Of a DNA stretch of 23,555 nt, positions 8,451 through 16,100 are shown piece after piece. Made by a program: the position numbers and the translations under genes. The stretch spans positions 1-23,555 of the forward strand of contig CAZUZD010000063.1 of the NCBI GenBank assembly GCA_964624465.1. Direction: 5' to 3'. The stretch comes from CAZUZD01 sp964624465 (GTDB lineage Bacteria > Planctomycetota > Planctomycetia > Isosphaerales > Isosphaeraceae). Numbering within the stretch: position 1 is the stretch's first letter; every line of letters starts with the position of its first letter. Below the pieces are notes generated by a model. The model did not search any database. It was not told the DNA's origin and saw nothing but the letters and a program-made list of their open reading frames with translations.

Positions 8451-8465
8451 TTCCGGACTCCGGAA
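8451..8465. repeat. palindrome TTCCGG-N3-CCGGAA, candidate operator or hairpin
   Basis: Perfect 6-bp arms at 8451-8456 and 8460-8465 flank ACT. The repeat lies 6 bases after the kinase stop codon and about 63 bases upstream of the start of the RHH-like gene. This position fits either an operator bound by that protein or a short kinase terminator; no T-tract follows on the minus strand. A second shorter repeat, TCCCC (8397-8401) with GGGGA (8410-8414), lies just upstream of the same start codon. Confidence 0.35.
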
Positions 8466-8471
8466 TTCGCC

Positions 8472-9785
8472 CTAGCGGCGCGCCAGGATCAGCAGCACCA
8501 GGAGCACGAGCAGCACGCCGGCCATGATGAGCACGGGGCGGAGCCAGGCGGTCTGGTCCGGATGCTGGAAGGTGTGCCGGGCCGAGGGTGGCCCCGTGGG
8601 TGCCGGTGCGGGATCGATCCCGGTGTCGGAGTCTTCGAGCCAGGCAGGAGGCGGGCCGCCCGGCTCAGGCTCGCGACGCGGCGGCGATTCGTTCGGGCCG
8701 GGGCGATCGCGGGGCCTGGTCCGGGGGGCCGGGCCGTCGGACGACGCCGGGACGCCGGCCGGCGGGCTCCAGTCGGCCCAGGGGGCCAGCTCGGCCCGGG
8801 CCGCCCGGGCGGAGGGGTAACGAGCGGCCGGATCCTTGGCCATCAGGCGGGCCACGATGGCCCCGAAGGCCGGCGGGACCGAGCGGTTGCGGCGCTCGAC
8901 GGGGGTGGGCTCGACGAGCCGGTGCTTGTAGATCTTGTTGATCGCGTCGCCCCCCTCGAAGGGCGCAACGCCGGTGAGGGCGAAGTAGAGGGTGCAGCCC
9001 AGGCTGTAGAGGTCGCTGCGGGCGTCGACGGCCTCGGCGTCGTCGATCTGCTCGGGGCTGGCGTAGTCGAGCGTCCCAATGACCAGCTCCGGGTCGGACC
9101 CGCCGCGCTCCTCGCCGGGGGCGTGGGCCAGGCCCAGATCGAGCAGCTTCAGCACCCCTTCGGGCGTGACCATGAGGTTGGACGGCTTGATGTCGCGGTG
9201 CACCAGGCCGGCCCGGTGCGCGGCGTCGAGTCCGTCGAGAGCCTGCAGGAACAGCCGGGCCGCTTCGGGGACCGGCAGCGGGCCGCCCCGATGGCTGCGG
9301 ACCAGGCTGTACAGCGTCTCGCCCGGCACGAACTCCAGTGCCATGTAGTAGACGCCGTCGTCGACCCCCACGTCGAGCGTGCTCGCGACGTGCCTGTGGT
9401 CGACCCGCTGCGACAGCTCGGTCTCGCGCTCGAAGAGCTCGATCGCACCGGCGTCCTCGAGCGCCTTGCGGGGCGGCAGCACCTTCAGGGCCACGTGGTT
9501 GCCGGTCGGCTCGTGAACGGCCAGGAACACCTTGCCGGTGCCCCCTTCCCCGAGACGCCGCAGGATGCGGTACGGCCCGACGAAGAACCCTTTCGTGGCC
9601 CCGTCCAGCAGCTTGTTGAGCTGGTAGGTGGTCAGCAGCTCGCGCTCGATGAGCAGCCGCGCGAGCCGCAGGTGGGCCTGGTCGTCGGGCCCCGGTGGTA
9701 GCTCGGCGCAGAGCTGCTTGACGGTGGCGCGGGGGACGAGCCGGCTGCGGGCGAGATCGGCCACGAACTCATCGAGTCGCGCCAT
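8472..9785 (-). CDS. Serine/threonine protein kinase with C-terminal membrane anchor
   Basis: This is a 437-residue Hanks-type kinase. Residues 1-70 form a helical N-terminal module (LARLLIERELLTTYQLNKLLDG) of a kind often placed before planctomycete kinase domains. The catalytic domain spans ~72-337. It has the glycine loop G79-E-G-G-T-G84, ATP-binding K101, likely helix-C E121, and HRDIKPSN with catalytic D198 and N203. The Mg-binding motif is DLG (D216), a common variant of DFG, and the APE-equivalent is SPE (243-245). Residues ~338-410 are a Pro/Gly-rich linker and ~416-434 a single hydrophobic helix. Only a few basic residues follow, so the protein looks tail-anchored with no external sensor domain. 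The PP2C gene lies 93 bp upstream on the same strand, so the two are probably co-transcribed as an opposing kinase/phosphatase pair. The targets are unknown. Confidence 0.95.
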   Translation of the reverse strand: MARLDEFVADLARSRLVPRATVKQLCAELPPGPDDQAHLRLARLLIERELLTTYQLNKLLDGATKGFFVGPYRILRRLGEGGTGKVFLAVHEPTGNHVALKVLPPRKALEDAGAIELFERETELSQRVDHRHVASTLDVGVDDGVYYMALEFVPGETLYSLVRSHRGGPLPVPEAARLFLQALDGLDAAHRAGLVHRDIKPSNLMVTPEGVLKLLDLGLAHAPGEERGGSDPELVIGTLDYASPEQIDDAEAVDARSDLYSLGCTLYFALTGVAPFEGGDAINKIYKHRLVEPTPVERRNRSVPPAFGAIVARLMAKDPAARYPSARAARAELAPWADWSPPAGVPASSDGPAPRTRPRDRPGPNESPPRREPEPGGPPPAWLEDSDTGIDPAPAPTGPPSARHTFQHPDQTAWLRPVLIMAGVLLVLLVLLILARR

Positions 9786-9878
9786 GGTCGTTCGCTCCGG
9801 TCGGCAGCACAGGCGAGGGTCGGACGAGGCGGCAGGCGGACCGCCCGGACGGGCTCGGTTGGATCGGGTCGAGCCGGG

Positions 9879-10814
9879 TCAGACGACCTTGACCACGACG
9901 CAGGTCACGTTGTCCTTGGAGCGGTTCTCGAGCGCCCGGTTGACCAGGAGCTGGGCGGCGCGCTGGGGGTCGTCGGCCATCTGGATCAGGGAGGCGATCA
10001 TCTCGTCCCGCACGACGCCGGTCAGGCCGTCCGAGGCCAGCAAGAACTGGTCCCCCGGCTGAAATTCCACGACCTTGATCTCCTCGGGGCCCGCCCCCAC
10101 GTCCTTGCTCCCAAGATAGAGGTAGAGCACATGCTTGAACTTGTGCGTCTCGACCTCTTCGGGCCGGATGGTGCCGGCCTCGCCCAGGGCGTTGGCCAGG
10201 GAGTGGTCGCGGGTGAGCTGGTCGATGCGGCCGTGGCGCAGGTGGTAGGCGCGCGAGTCGCCGATGCCGGTGATGTAGGCCCGCCCCCGCCGGAACAGGG
10301 CCAGCACCACGGTGGTGCCCATGTTTGCGTAGTCGGGGTGCAGGTGGCTCTGGGCCAGGATTTCCTGGTTGGCGCGGCCCACGGCGTCGCGCACTGCGGC
10401 CCGGATCGCTTCCTCGGTCTCGGCGCCGGCCAGTCGGCGCTGGAGCTCGGTGGGGATCAGCTCGACGGCGAGCTGGCTCGCCCGTTCGCCGGCGAGCTGG
10501 CCGCCCATGCCGTCGGCCACGATGAACAGGCCAGAGACGGTGGCGACCGGGGAGCTGGGCGGCTCAGGCCGGCCCGAGCCTTCGGGCGGCCCGTTGCGGA
10601 GCGAGGGCCGACCGGGCACGTAGTAGTTGTCTTCGTTGTGCTCGCGGACGTTGCCGCGGGTCGTGACGACGCCGATCCGCAGCTCGGCGCCCTCGGCCGA
10701 GATGGCGATCGAGGGCGTGGAGACGTAGTCCTCGGTCGACTCCGCGGGACGGGCCCGGGAGCGCTGAGGGGATTTCGGGCGCCAGAGATTCCACCACCAG
10801 GTCTGCCAACCCAC
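9879..10814 (-). CDS. PP2C-family protein serine/threonine phosphatase
   Basis: This is a 311-residue phosphatase of the PPM/PP2C class, which removes phosphate from Ser/Thr using two metal ions. The start is a GTG at 10814, with AAAGG about 9 bases upstream. The first ~42 residues are a Trp- and Arg-rich tail (WQTWWWNLW) before the domain. Motifs run in order: RGNVREHNEDN with metal ligand D62, VADGMGGQ (D101 to G105), GTTVVLA, GIGDSRAY (D186), LLASDGL (D262) and KDNVTCVVV (D301). All the metal-binding acids of the family are present, so the enzyme should be active. A Pro/Gly/Ser-rich insert (about 67-92) separates the first two motifs. It lies directly upstream of the kinase gene and probably opposes that kinase. 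It has no evident membrane anchor. Confidence 0.95.
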   Translation of the reverse strand: MGWQTWWWNLWRPKSPQRSRARPAESTEDYVSTPSIAISAEGAELRIGVVTTRGNVREHNEDNYYVPGRPSLRNGPPEGSGRPEPPSSPVATVSGLFIVADGMGGQLAGERASQLAVELIPTELQRRLAGAETEEAIRAAVRDAVGRANQEILAQSHLHPDYANMGTTVVLALFRRGRAYITGIGDSRAYHLRHGRIDQLTRDHSLANALGEAGTIRPEEVETHKFKHVLYLYLGSKDVGAGPEEIKVVEFQPGDQFLLASDGLTGVVRDEMIASLIQMADDPQRAAQLLVNRALENRSKDNVTCVVVKVV

Positions 10815-10914
10815 CTCGGTCGCCTTTACTCTGGTCCCCGCCCGCGCACGATCCCGTTCCGAGCGGGAGGCCCGACCTGGCCTCGGGGAGACTTGCTTGA
10901 TCCAGTTCAGTCTA

Positions 10915-10928
10915 CCGCCAGGGGGCGG
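10915..10928 (-). terminator. weak hairpin downstream of the PIG-L gene
   Basis: CCGCC (10915-10919) and GGCGG (10924-10928) form a 5-bp stem in the 169-bp gap between the deacetylase stop and the PP2C start. The gap also has an AT-richer patch with the 8-bp palindrome GGATATCC (10941-10948), which may belong to a promoter for the phosphatase-kinase pair. I could not define convincing -35 and -10 boxes. Confidence 0.2.
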
Positions 10929-10983
10929 CGTCGCGGAATAGGATATCCCATGCGGGAGAAAGTTGGGAACGCGGCGTCTGACT

Positions 10984-11724
10984 TCACCGCGCCGGCGGGC
11001 AGCCGAACGCGACCAGGTCGCTGACGCCCACGGTCCGGTAGGTCAGCAGCAGCTCCCCGGCCTCGAATCCGGCGGTCAGGCCGTGATACCGGTTCATCGA
11101 CTCGACGGCCTGGTAGATGCGGGCCTTGGAGGTCGGGAACTGGGTCTGGTAGGCCCGGATCGCCTCCAGCTTCTGCTCGAGCGTGGCGCTGATGTCGGCC
11201 ACGATGTAGCCCGACGATTCGGGCAGGTCCAGGCCGTGCAGCCCGATCGGGAAGCTGAACTGGTTGGCGATCGTATGCACCGGCAGGCCGTCGAAGTGCT
11301 CGTCCCACTTCGAGAGCCGGCTGTAGAAGACGGCCGCGTCGGTGATCTGCATCGCCTGGAAGTGGTCGGGCGAGGCGAGCACCGTCTTGCCGCCGAACCC
11401 GACGACGATCTTCGGCCGGTAGCGGCGGAAGACCTTGGCCAGGGCCACCCGGCTCTCGAAGTCGTCGAAGAGCCGGCGGTTGGGCAGGTTCAGGTTCACG
11501 CGCACGGCGACGCCGAGGATCTCGGCGGCCCGCTGGGCCTCGGCCAGCCGGACGTCGGGGCCGGGGGAGAGCGGCGTCGGCTCGCCGTCGGTCAGATCGA
11601 CGATGCCGACCCGGTAGCCCAGCCGGGCCAGGTTCGCCAGGGTGCCGCCGCAGGCGATCTCCACGTCATCGGGGTGCGCCCCCACGGCGATCAGGTCTAG
11701 GGCTTCGTCGCTGGCCGCCGCCAT
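10984..11724 (-). CDS. PIG-L family deacetylase, BshB1-like
   Basis: This 246-residue zinc-dependent de-N-acetylase belongs to the PIG-L/LmbE superfamily. Its closest visible resemblance is to BshB1, which deacetylates GlcNAc-malate in bacillithiol synthesis. Features shared with that group are LIAVGAHPDDVEIACGGTLA (zinc ligands H17 and D20, catalytic D19), GYRVGIVDLTDGEPTP, RLAEAQRAAEILGV and AIRAYQTQF. The second zinc motif reads S118-P-D-H121 instead of HPDH; the ligand His is kept. The ATG at 11724 is chosen over a start 25 codons upstream because the family begins a few residues before the first strand, and GGGAG lies about 10 bases before it. The neighbours do not include bshA or bshC, so the substrate could equally be another N-acetyl-glucosaminyl compound. 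It is predicted to be cytoplasmic. Confidence 0.88.
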   Translation of the reverse strand: MAAASDEALDLIAVGAHPDDVEIACGGTLANLARLGYRVGIVDLTDGEPTPLSPGPDVRLAEAQRAAEILGVAVRVNLNLPNRRLFDDFESRVALAKVFRRYRPKIVVGFGGKTVLASPDHFQAMQITDAAVFYSRLSKWDEHFDGLPVHTIANQFSFPIGLHGLDLPESSGYIVADISATLEQKLEAIRAYQTQFPTSKARIYQAVESMNRYHGLTAGFEAGELLLTYRTVGVSDLVAFGCPPAR

Positions 11725-11832
11725 CCGGAGGGGCTCCCTGCCTTGTGGGCTGGCTCGAGGTCGTCGAGGCCAGACCGGCTGGCCCATCGGTCGTGTCAAC
11801 TTAACCCATGACGCCGGAAGCGGGAAGGGCCA

Positions 11833-11861
11833 CCGCGCCGCCTCCTCGTCGCGGGGCGCGG
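11833..11861 (-). terminator. possible terminator hairpin after the DUF4380-like gene
   Basis: CCGCGCC (11833-11839) and GGCGCGG (11855-11861) are perfect 7-bp arms with a 15-nt loop, lying 23 bases past the stop codon at 11885 on the minus strand. No T-tract follows. The rest of the 160-bp gap before the deacetylase start shows nothing clear. Confidence 0.3.
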
Positions 11862-11884
11862 CAGCCAGTCACCAGGTGCTTCGC

Positions 11885-12931
11885 TCAGCGGGCCGGGATC
11901 TTGGGCACGACCAGGCGCTCGATGTCGGCCTCGGTCTGCACGTCGCCGAGCCCGTCCGCCAGGTTCCAGCGCTCGGTGTGCTCGATGGCGACGCCCGGGG
12001 CGAGCGGGCCGATCGGGCCCAGGCTCTCCATCTCGAGCATGTCCTCGTTGCTGAACGTCTCGTAGCTGGCGCCCCGGTCCGGGTAATTCTGGCCGGGCTG
12101 GAAGGCGAACCGCTTGGAGAACAGGGTGCCGCCGTTCAGGTAGGCCACCCAGCCCACCTTGTGGGACAGGCCGATCTTGGTCGGGCCGCGGTTGCCCTGG
12201 CGCAGGGTGATGAACTTCTGGCCGAAGGTCCAGCGGGGGTCGGCGAAGTCGAAGTAGGGCCAGAGGATCAGCTCGAGGTTCGGGGCGAAGTCCTCCGGTC
12301 CCTTGGCGTTGGCCGGGCCGCCGGGGTGCGGCTGCTTGGGGGCCAGCGGGATGATCTCGACGCCGCCGGGCTTCATCACGGTCAGGGCCCAGATCGCCAC
12401 CTCGGTCGGCTTGGTGGCGACGTTCTTGATCCGGTGCACGATCGTGACGCCGGAGCCCTCGGCGTCGAGGGTCACGTCCATCTCCTTCTGAGTGCCGTGG
12501 CCGTCGGGCGACGCGGTCACGCGGACGCCGCCGCCGGGCAGGTCGGCGCAGGCGACCGGGGCGTTGTCGGGGGCGTAGGTGCGGGTGGTGTCCTCGGGGG
12601 AGGTCCAGAGCCGGTGGCCGCCCCGGATCATCCAGGTGCTCTCGCCCGACTTGCCGAGCTGGTCGTCGTACTGCTTGAGGACGTTCTCGCCGTTCGCGAG
12701 CCGGTAGCTGAGGATCCGGGGGCCCACGTCGAGGGTGATGATCAGCTCGGCCTGGCCGTTGCTGAGCTTGACGTTGTTCTTCCAGCCCTTGTACTCGACC
12801 TTCTGCACGGTGACCTTCCCCTCTGCGGCCAGTGCCGGGGCGGCGCCCGGGAGCACGGCCAGGAACCAGGCGATAGCGGCCGACCCGGCGATGGGCGCGG
12901 CGCGACGGAGCGACGGTGATGAGCCTCGCAC
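11885..12931 (-). CDS. Exported DUF4380-like protein (aldose-epimerase-like fold suspected)
   Basis: This 348-residue secreted protein is probably a beta-sandwich of the galactose mutarotase-like type. The GTG at 12931 is chosen because GAGAGG lies about 8 bases upstream and it opens a clean signal peptide: RR at 9-10, a hydrophobic core (AAIAWFLAVLPGAAPA), then ALA-AEG as a likely cut site. The mature part begins VTVQKVEYKGWKNNVKLSNG and contains ITLDVGPRILSYRL, IRGGHRLWTSPEDTTRTYAPDN and IVHRIKNVATKPTEVAIWAL. These stretches match my recollection of DUF4380-type proteins, whose members have an aldose 1-epimerase-like fold but no proven activity. The frame stays open far upstream, but that sequence is antisense to the divergent gene and lacks protein-like character. 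It is the first gene of the minus-strand block. Confidence 0.8.
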   Translation of the reverse strand: MRGSSPSLRRAAPIAGSAAIAWFLAVLPGAAPALAAEGKVTVQKVEYKGWKNNVKLSNGQAELIITLDVGPRILSYRLANGENVLKQYDDQLGKSGESTWMIRGGHRLWTSPEDTTRTYAPDNAPVACADLPGGGVRVTASPDGHGTQKEMDVTLDAEGSGVTIVHRIKNVATKPTEVAIWALTVMKPGGVEIIPLAPKQPHPGGPANAKGPEDFAPNLELILWPYFDFADPRWTFGQKFITLRQGNRGPTKIGLSHKVGWVAYLNGGTLFSKRFAFQPGQNYPDRGASYETFSNEDMLEMESLGPIGPLAPGVAIEHTERWNLADGLGDVQTEADIERLVVPKIPAR

Positions 12932-13003
12932 GGCGGAGTCCTCTCTGGCCGACCCGGGACGTCGGGTGCACGACCGGCGTGACGGCCCCCCGCCGGCCGC
13001 GAC

Positions 13004-13021
13004 CCGATCTTGCGCGATCGG
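13004..13021. promoter_or_regulatory. inverted repeat in the divergent region, candidate operator
   Basis: CCGATC (13004-13009) and GATCGG (13016-13021) are perfect 6-bp arms spaced by TTGCGC. The repeat lies near the middle of the 223-bp region between the divergent genes starting at 12931 and 13155, a position where one regulator could act on both. No protein partner is evident. Confidence 0.3.
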
Positions 13022-13054
13022 ACGGGCGGGGGGAAGGCCCCGGCCCGACCTGGG

Positions 13055-13072
13055 GCCCGGCTCCCGCCGGGC
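13055..13072 (+). other. 7-bp hairpin in the leader of the large membrane protein gene
   Basis: GCCCGGC (13055-13061) and GCCGGGC (13066-13072) enclose TCCC. If transcription starts upstream, this would be a stable stem about 80 bases before the ATG. The rest of the divergent region is very GC-rich, with a TACCAT at 13106-13111 as the only weak -10-like sequence. Confidence 0.3.
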
Positions 13073-13154
13073 GGTCCCGGCGTGGTCCAGGCCCCGGGAC
13101 CTCGCTACCATGGGGGCGGCTCCCCGACCGGGACGAGCCGGAGGGCTGCCGGCC

Positions 13155-16100
13155 ATGACGACTGTCGCCCCAGGGCGCCTGACCCCCGAGAGCCTTCGGC
13201 GTCGCCTCCAGGCCGTTGATCCCCGGGTTTGCCTGGTACCCGAGCGAGTCCTGCGCCGGATCATCCGCCAGCGGGCCCTGGGTTTCCCCCTTGGCCTGTC
13301 CGTTCCGCATCGCAAGCTGCTGACGGCCACCGTCACCGAGGCTTTGACCTCAGCCAGTGCCGTCGAGCTCGGCCTCGAAGGTCGACCGGACCCGGACGCG
13401 CCCCTGATCCTGATGGTCCCGCCTGAGGCCGAAACGCTGGCCAACGAGTCGGAGGACCAGGTCCTCGGCCAGTGCTGGCGACGGCTGTTTCACGCCGGGG
13501 TGCATCTGATCCTGGAGGACGAGCGGGGTGGCGGTCGGCTGGACGCGGTCGCCGTGCGCGAGCAGATTCACCACGTCGGGGCCGCGGCGTTCGCCGAGGC
13601 TCGCGAGGTCCTCCAGCGCGAGGGCCTGCTCCTGCCCCCGGCCGACGATGCCACGGCATTCGTCGAGTTCGCGGCCGTGTTCCTGGAATTCTCGGCGTTC
13701 GCCCCGGCGCTGATTCCCGAGTACTTCCCGGGGATTGAGGTTCCGGAGGCGGTCCGCCGGCAACTCGGCGTGCTGATCGACGTCGAGGACCTCCAGGCCA
13801 GGACCCGGCCCGAGGGGGCGGCCATCCCCGTGCTGGCGGCCGCACTGCCCGAGGAGGACATCGAGGCCGAGCCGATCGTCCCACCAGGCGCCGAGGCACC
13901 GACGCGGGAGGCGGCCAGTCTGCTGGGCCGCTGGCTGGCTCTGGCTGATGCCGCCGAGGCCCGGGGCAACCTGGTGCGAGCGGCGATCGCTCGGACTCGC
14001 GCGGCCGCCCAGGCGACACCGGCCCAGGCCGGACAGGCCCGCTCCGAGGCGCGCCGGGCCCTCCACGAGCTGAGCCTGCGGCTGGCGACCGCCCTCGACC
14101 TGGATGAAAACGCCCGGGCCGACTGGGCCTCCGCGCTCGAATCGCTGCGCGAGGGGGCGACTCACGGCCTCTGGCCGGCCGAGGCCCGCATCCTCTTTGA
14201 CCTCCAGGCCGTCTGCGTCGACCACGAACGGCCCGTCTACCGGGTCGATCTCGTCGAGTGGGCGCTGTCCTGGGGCCGCAAGCCGATCCGTCGGCTGCTG
14301 CCCTTCCAGCGCGAGGTTTCCGAGCGCAAGCACCTGGGCCGGGCGCTCCGCCGCCTCGGACGTGCGAGCCTGGACGAGTCCGAGCAGCGCCGGCTTGCCG
14401 ACCTGCTGCACCACGCCATCGAACGCACTGGCGACCGGCTCCGCGTGCTGGTGCGACCCCGGATCCAGGAGTCGCTGACCCGTTCGGGCTGGACCCCGGA
14501 GAATATCCCGGAGCAGGTCGCGGCCGAGACGCTGGTGGAGCAGCTGCTGGACGGCCTGGAGCACCGCGGTCACCTCGCGTTCTCCGACCTGCGGGACGCG
14601 ATCTCCCGCAATAGCCTCAAGATGCCCGACCTGACCCTGCCGACGTTCGTCGCCCGCGACCGTCTGCTGCGCGCCGATGCCCAGCTCGCCTCCCGGCTGG
14701 ACGGGATCTACCGTCGCGGCGAGCTGTATCTGCGGGCACTTCAGAAGGCCAGCTCGCTGTTCTTTGGTACGCCCTGGGGCCGTCTGCTGGTGCTCTGGTT
14801 GATCCTCCCCTTCGGTGGCGCATTCGTGACGCTGGAGGGGCTGCAGCATCTGATCAACCCCGCGCTCAATTTCCTGTCACCACCGGCTTCGAGCGGACGC
14901 GACGCGGTTGCGGTGGGTGCGATCCAGGCTCACGACGCAACCCCTGTTCCTGGTCCGATGGCGCCGCACCTGCATGTCGAGCGGGTCCACCTGGTGACCG
15001 CCCCCCGGGTGCTCGTTCTCGGGTTCATCGTGCTCGTGCTGCTCCAGTCGGCCACGGTGCGTGGCTGGGCTCTCCAGGGGCTCCGGGGGCTGGGACGAGG
15101 CCTGGTGTGGCTCTTCGTGACCCTGCCATGGCAGGTTGCGCAGTGGCCGCCGGTTCGGGCCCTGCTGGCCAGTCGCTGGTTCCAGATTGTCCGGAGCTGG
15201 GCGCTCGAGCCAGGGCTGATCACGCTCCTGATCAGCGGCCCGTGGCTGGCCTGGGCACGACCGGGCCTGCGGGCCTGGCCGGCGATCGTGGCGGGATTCG
15301 CCCTGGTCACAGTCCTGCTCAACTCCAGGCCCGTCCGCCTGCTCCGCGAGGAGTTGATCGACCGCTGCCGGCGCGGCTGGAGGCGGCTGCTGCACGGGTT
15401 TCTGCCCGGCCTGTATCGGGCGGTCATGGCCGCCTTCGCTCACGCGCTGGACCTGGTCGATCGGGTGCTTTACACCGTGGATGAGTGGCTCCGATTCCGC
15501 GATGGCGAGTCGCGGCTGAGCCTGGTGCTCAAGGCGGTGCTGGGGGTGATCTGGTTCGGCTCGACCTATGTGACGCGGCTGGTGGTCAACCTGCTGGTGG
15601 AGCCGCAGGTCAACCCGATCAAGCACTTCCCCGTCGTGACGGTGGCCCACAAGATCACGCTGCCGTTCATGCTCGCCGTGCCGCCGCTCCTGATCGGCCC
15701 GCCGCTGGCTCTGAGCCCGATGGTCGCCAATGGGATCGCCGCCGCTGCCCAGCTCCTGGTGCCGGGCGTCTTCGGGTTTCTGATCTGGGAACTCAAGGAG
15801 AACTGGCGACTCTACGAGGCGAATCGCTCCCGGACGCTGCGACCCGTGCTGGTGGGCAGCCACGGCGAGACGGTCGGCCGGCTCCTGCGGCCGGGCCTCC
15901 ATTCGGGCACGCTCCCGAAGCTCTTCGACCGGCTCCGCCGGGCCGCCCGCCAGACCCCCCGCGATGGCACCCGGCGTGCCCTGCATCGGGCTCGTGAGGG
16001 GATCCGCCACGTCGAGCACGATGTCGCCCGGTTCGTCGAGCGCGAGCTGGTCGGGCTCACGCGCCGGGTACCCGGTCTGGAGTCGCTCGGCCTCGCGGTG

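Noticed and set aside
11725..11799. 25-codon extension of the deacetylase
   Set aside because: Pro/Arg-rich sequence without family similarity; the ATG at 11724 gives the normal BshB1-like N-terminus.
3885..12931. A single six-gene operon forming one functional system
   Set aside because: Gaps of 83-169 bp, several possible hairpins and unrelated functions make one transcript unlikely. Only the PP2C-kinase pair is convincingly linked.
12735..13154. 140-codon in-frame extension upstream of the large membrane protein
   Set aside because: It overlaps the signal peptide and first mature residues of the divergent exported gene and has low-complexity Pro/Arg/Gly composition. A good ribosome-binding site precedes 13155.
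12932..13444. 171-codon upstream extension of the DUF4380-like gene
   Set aside because: It overlaps the start of the divergent gene and would bury the signal peptide. The GTG at 12931 has a ribosome-binding site at proper spacing.
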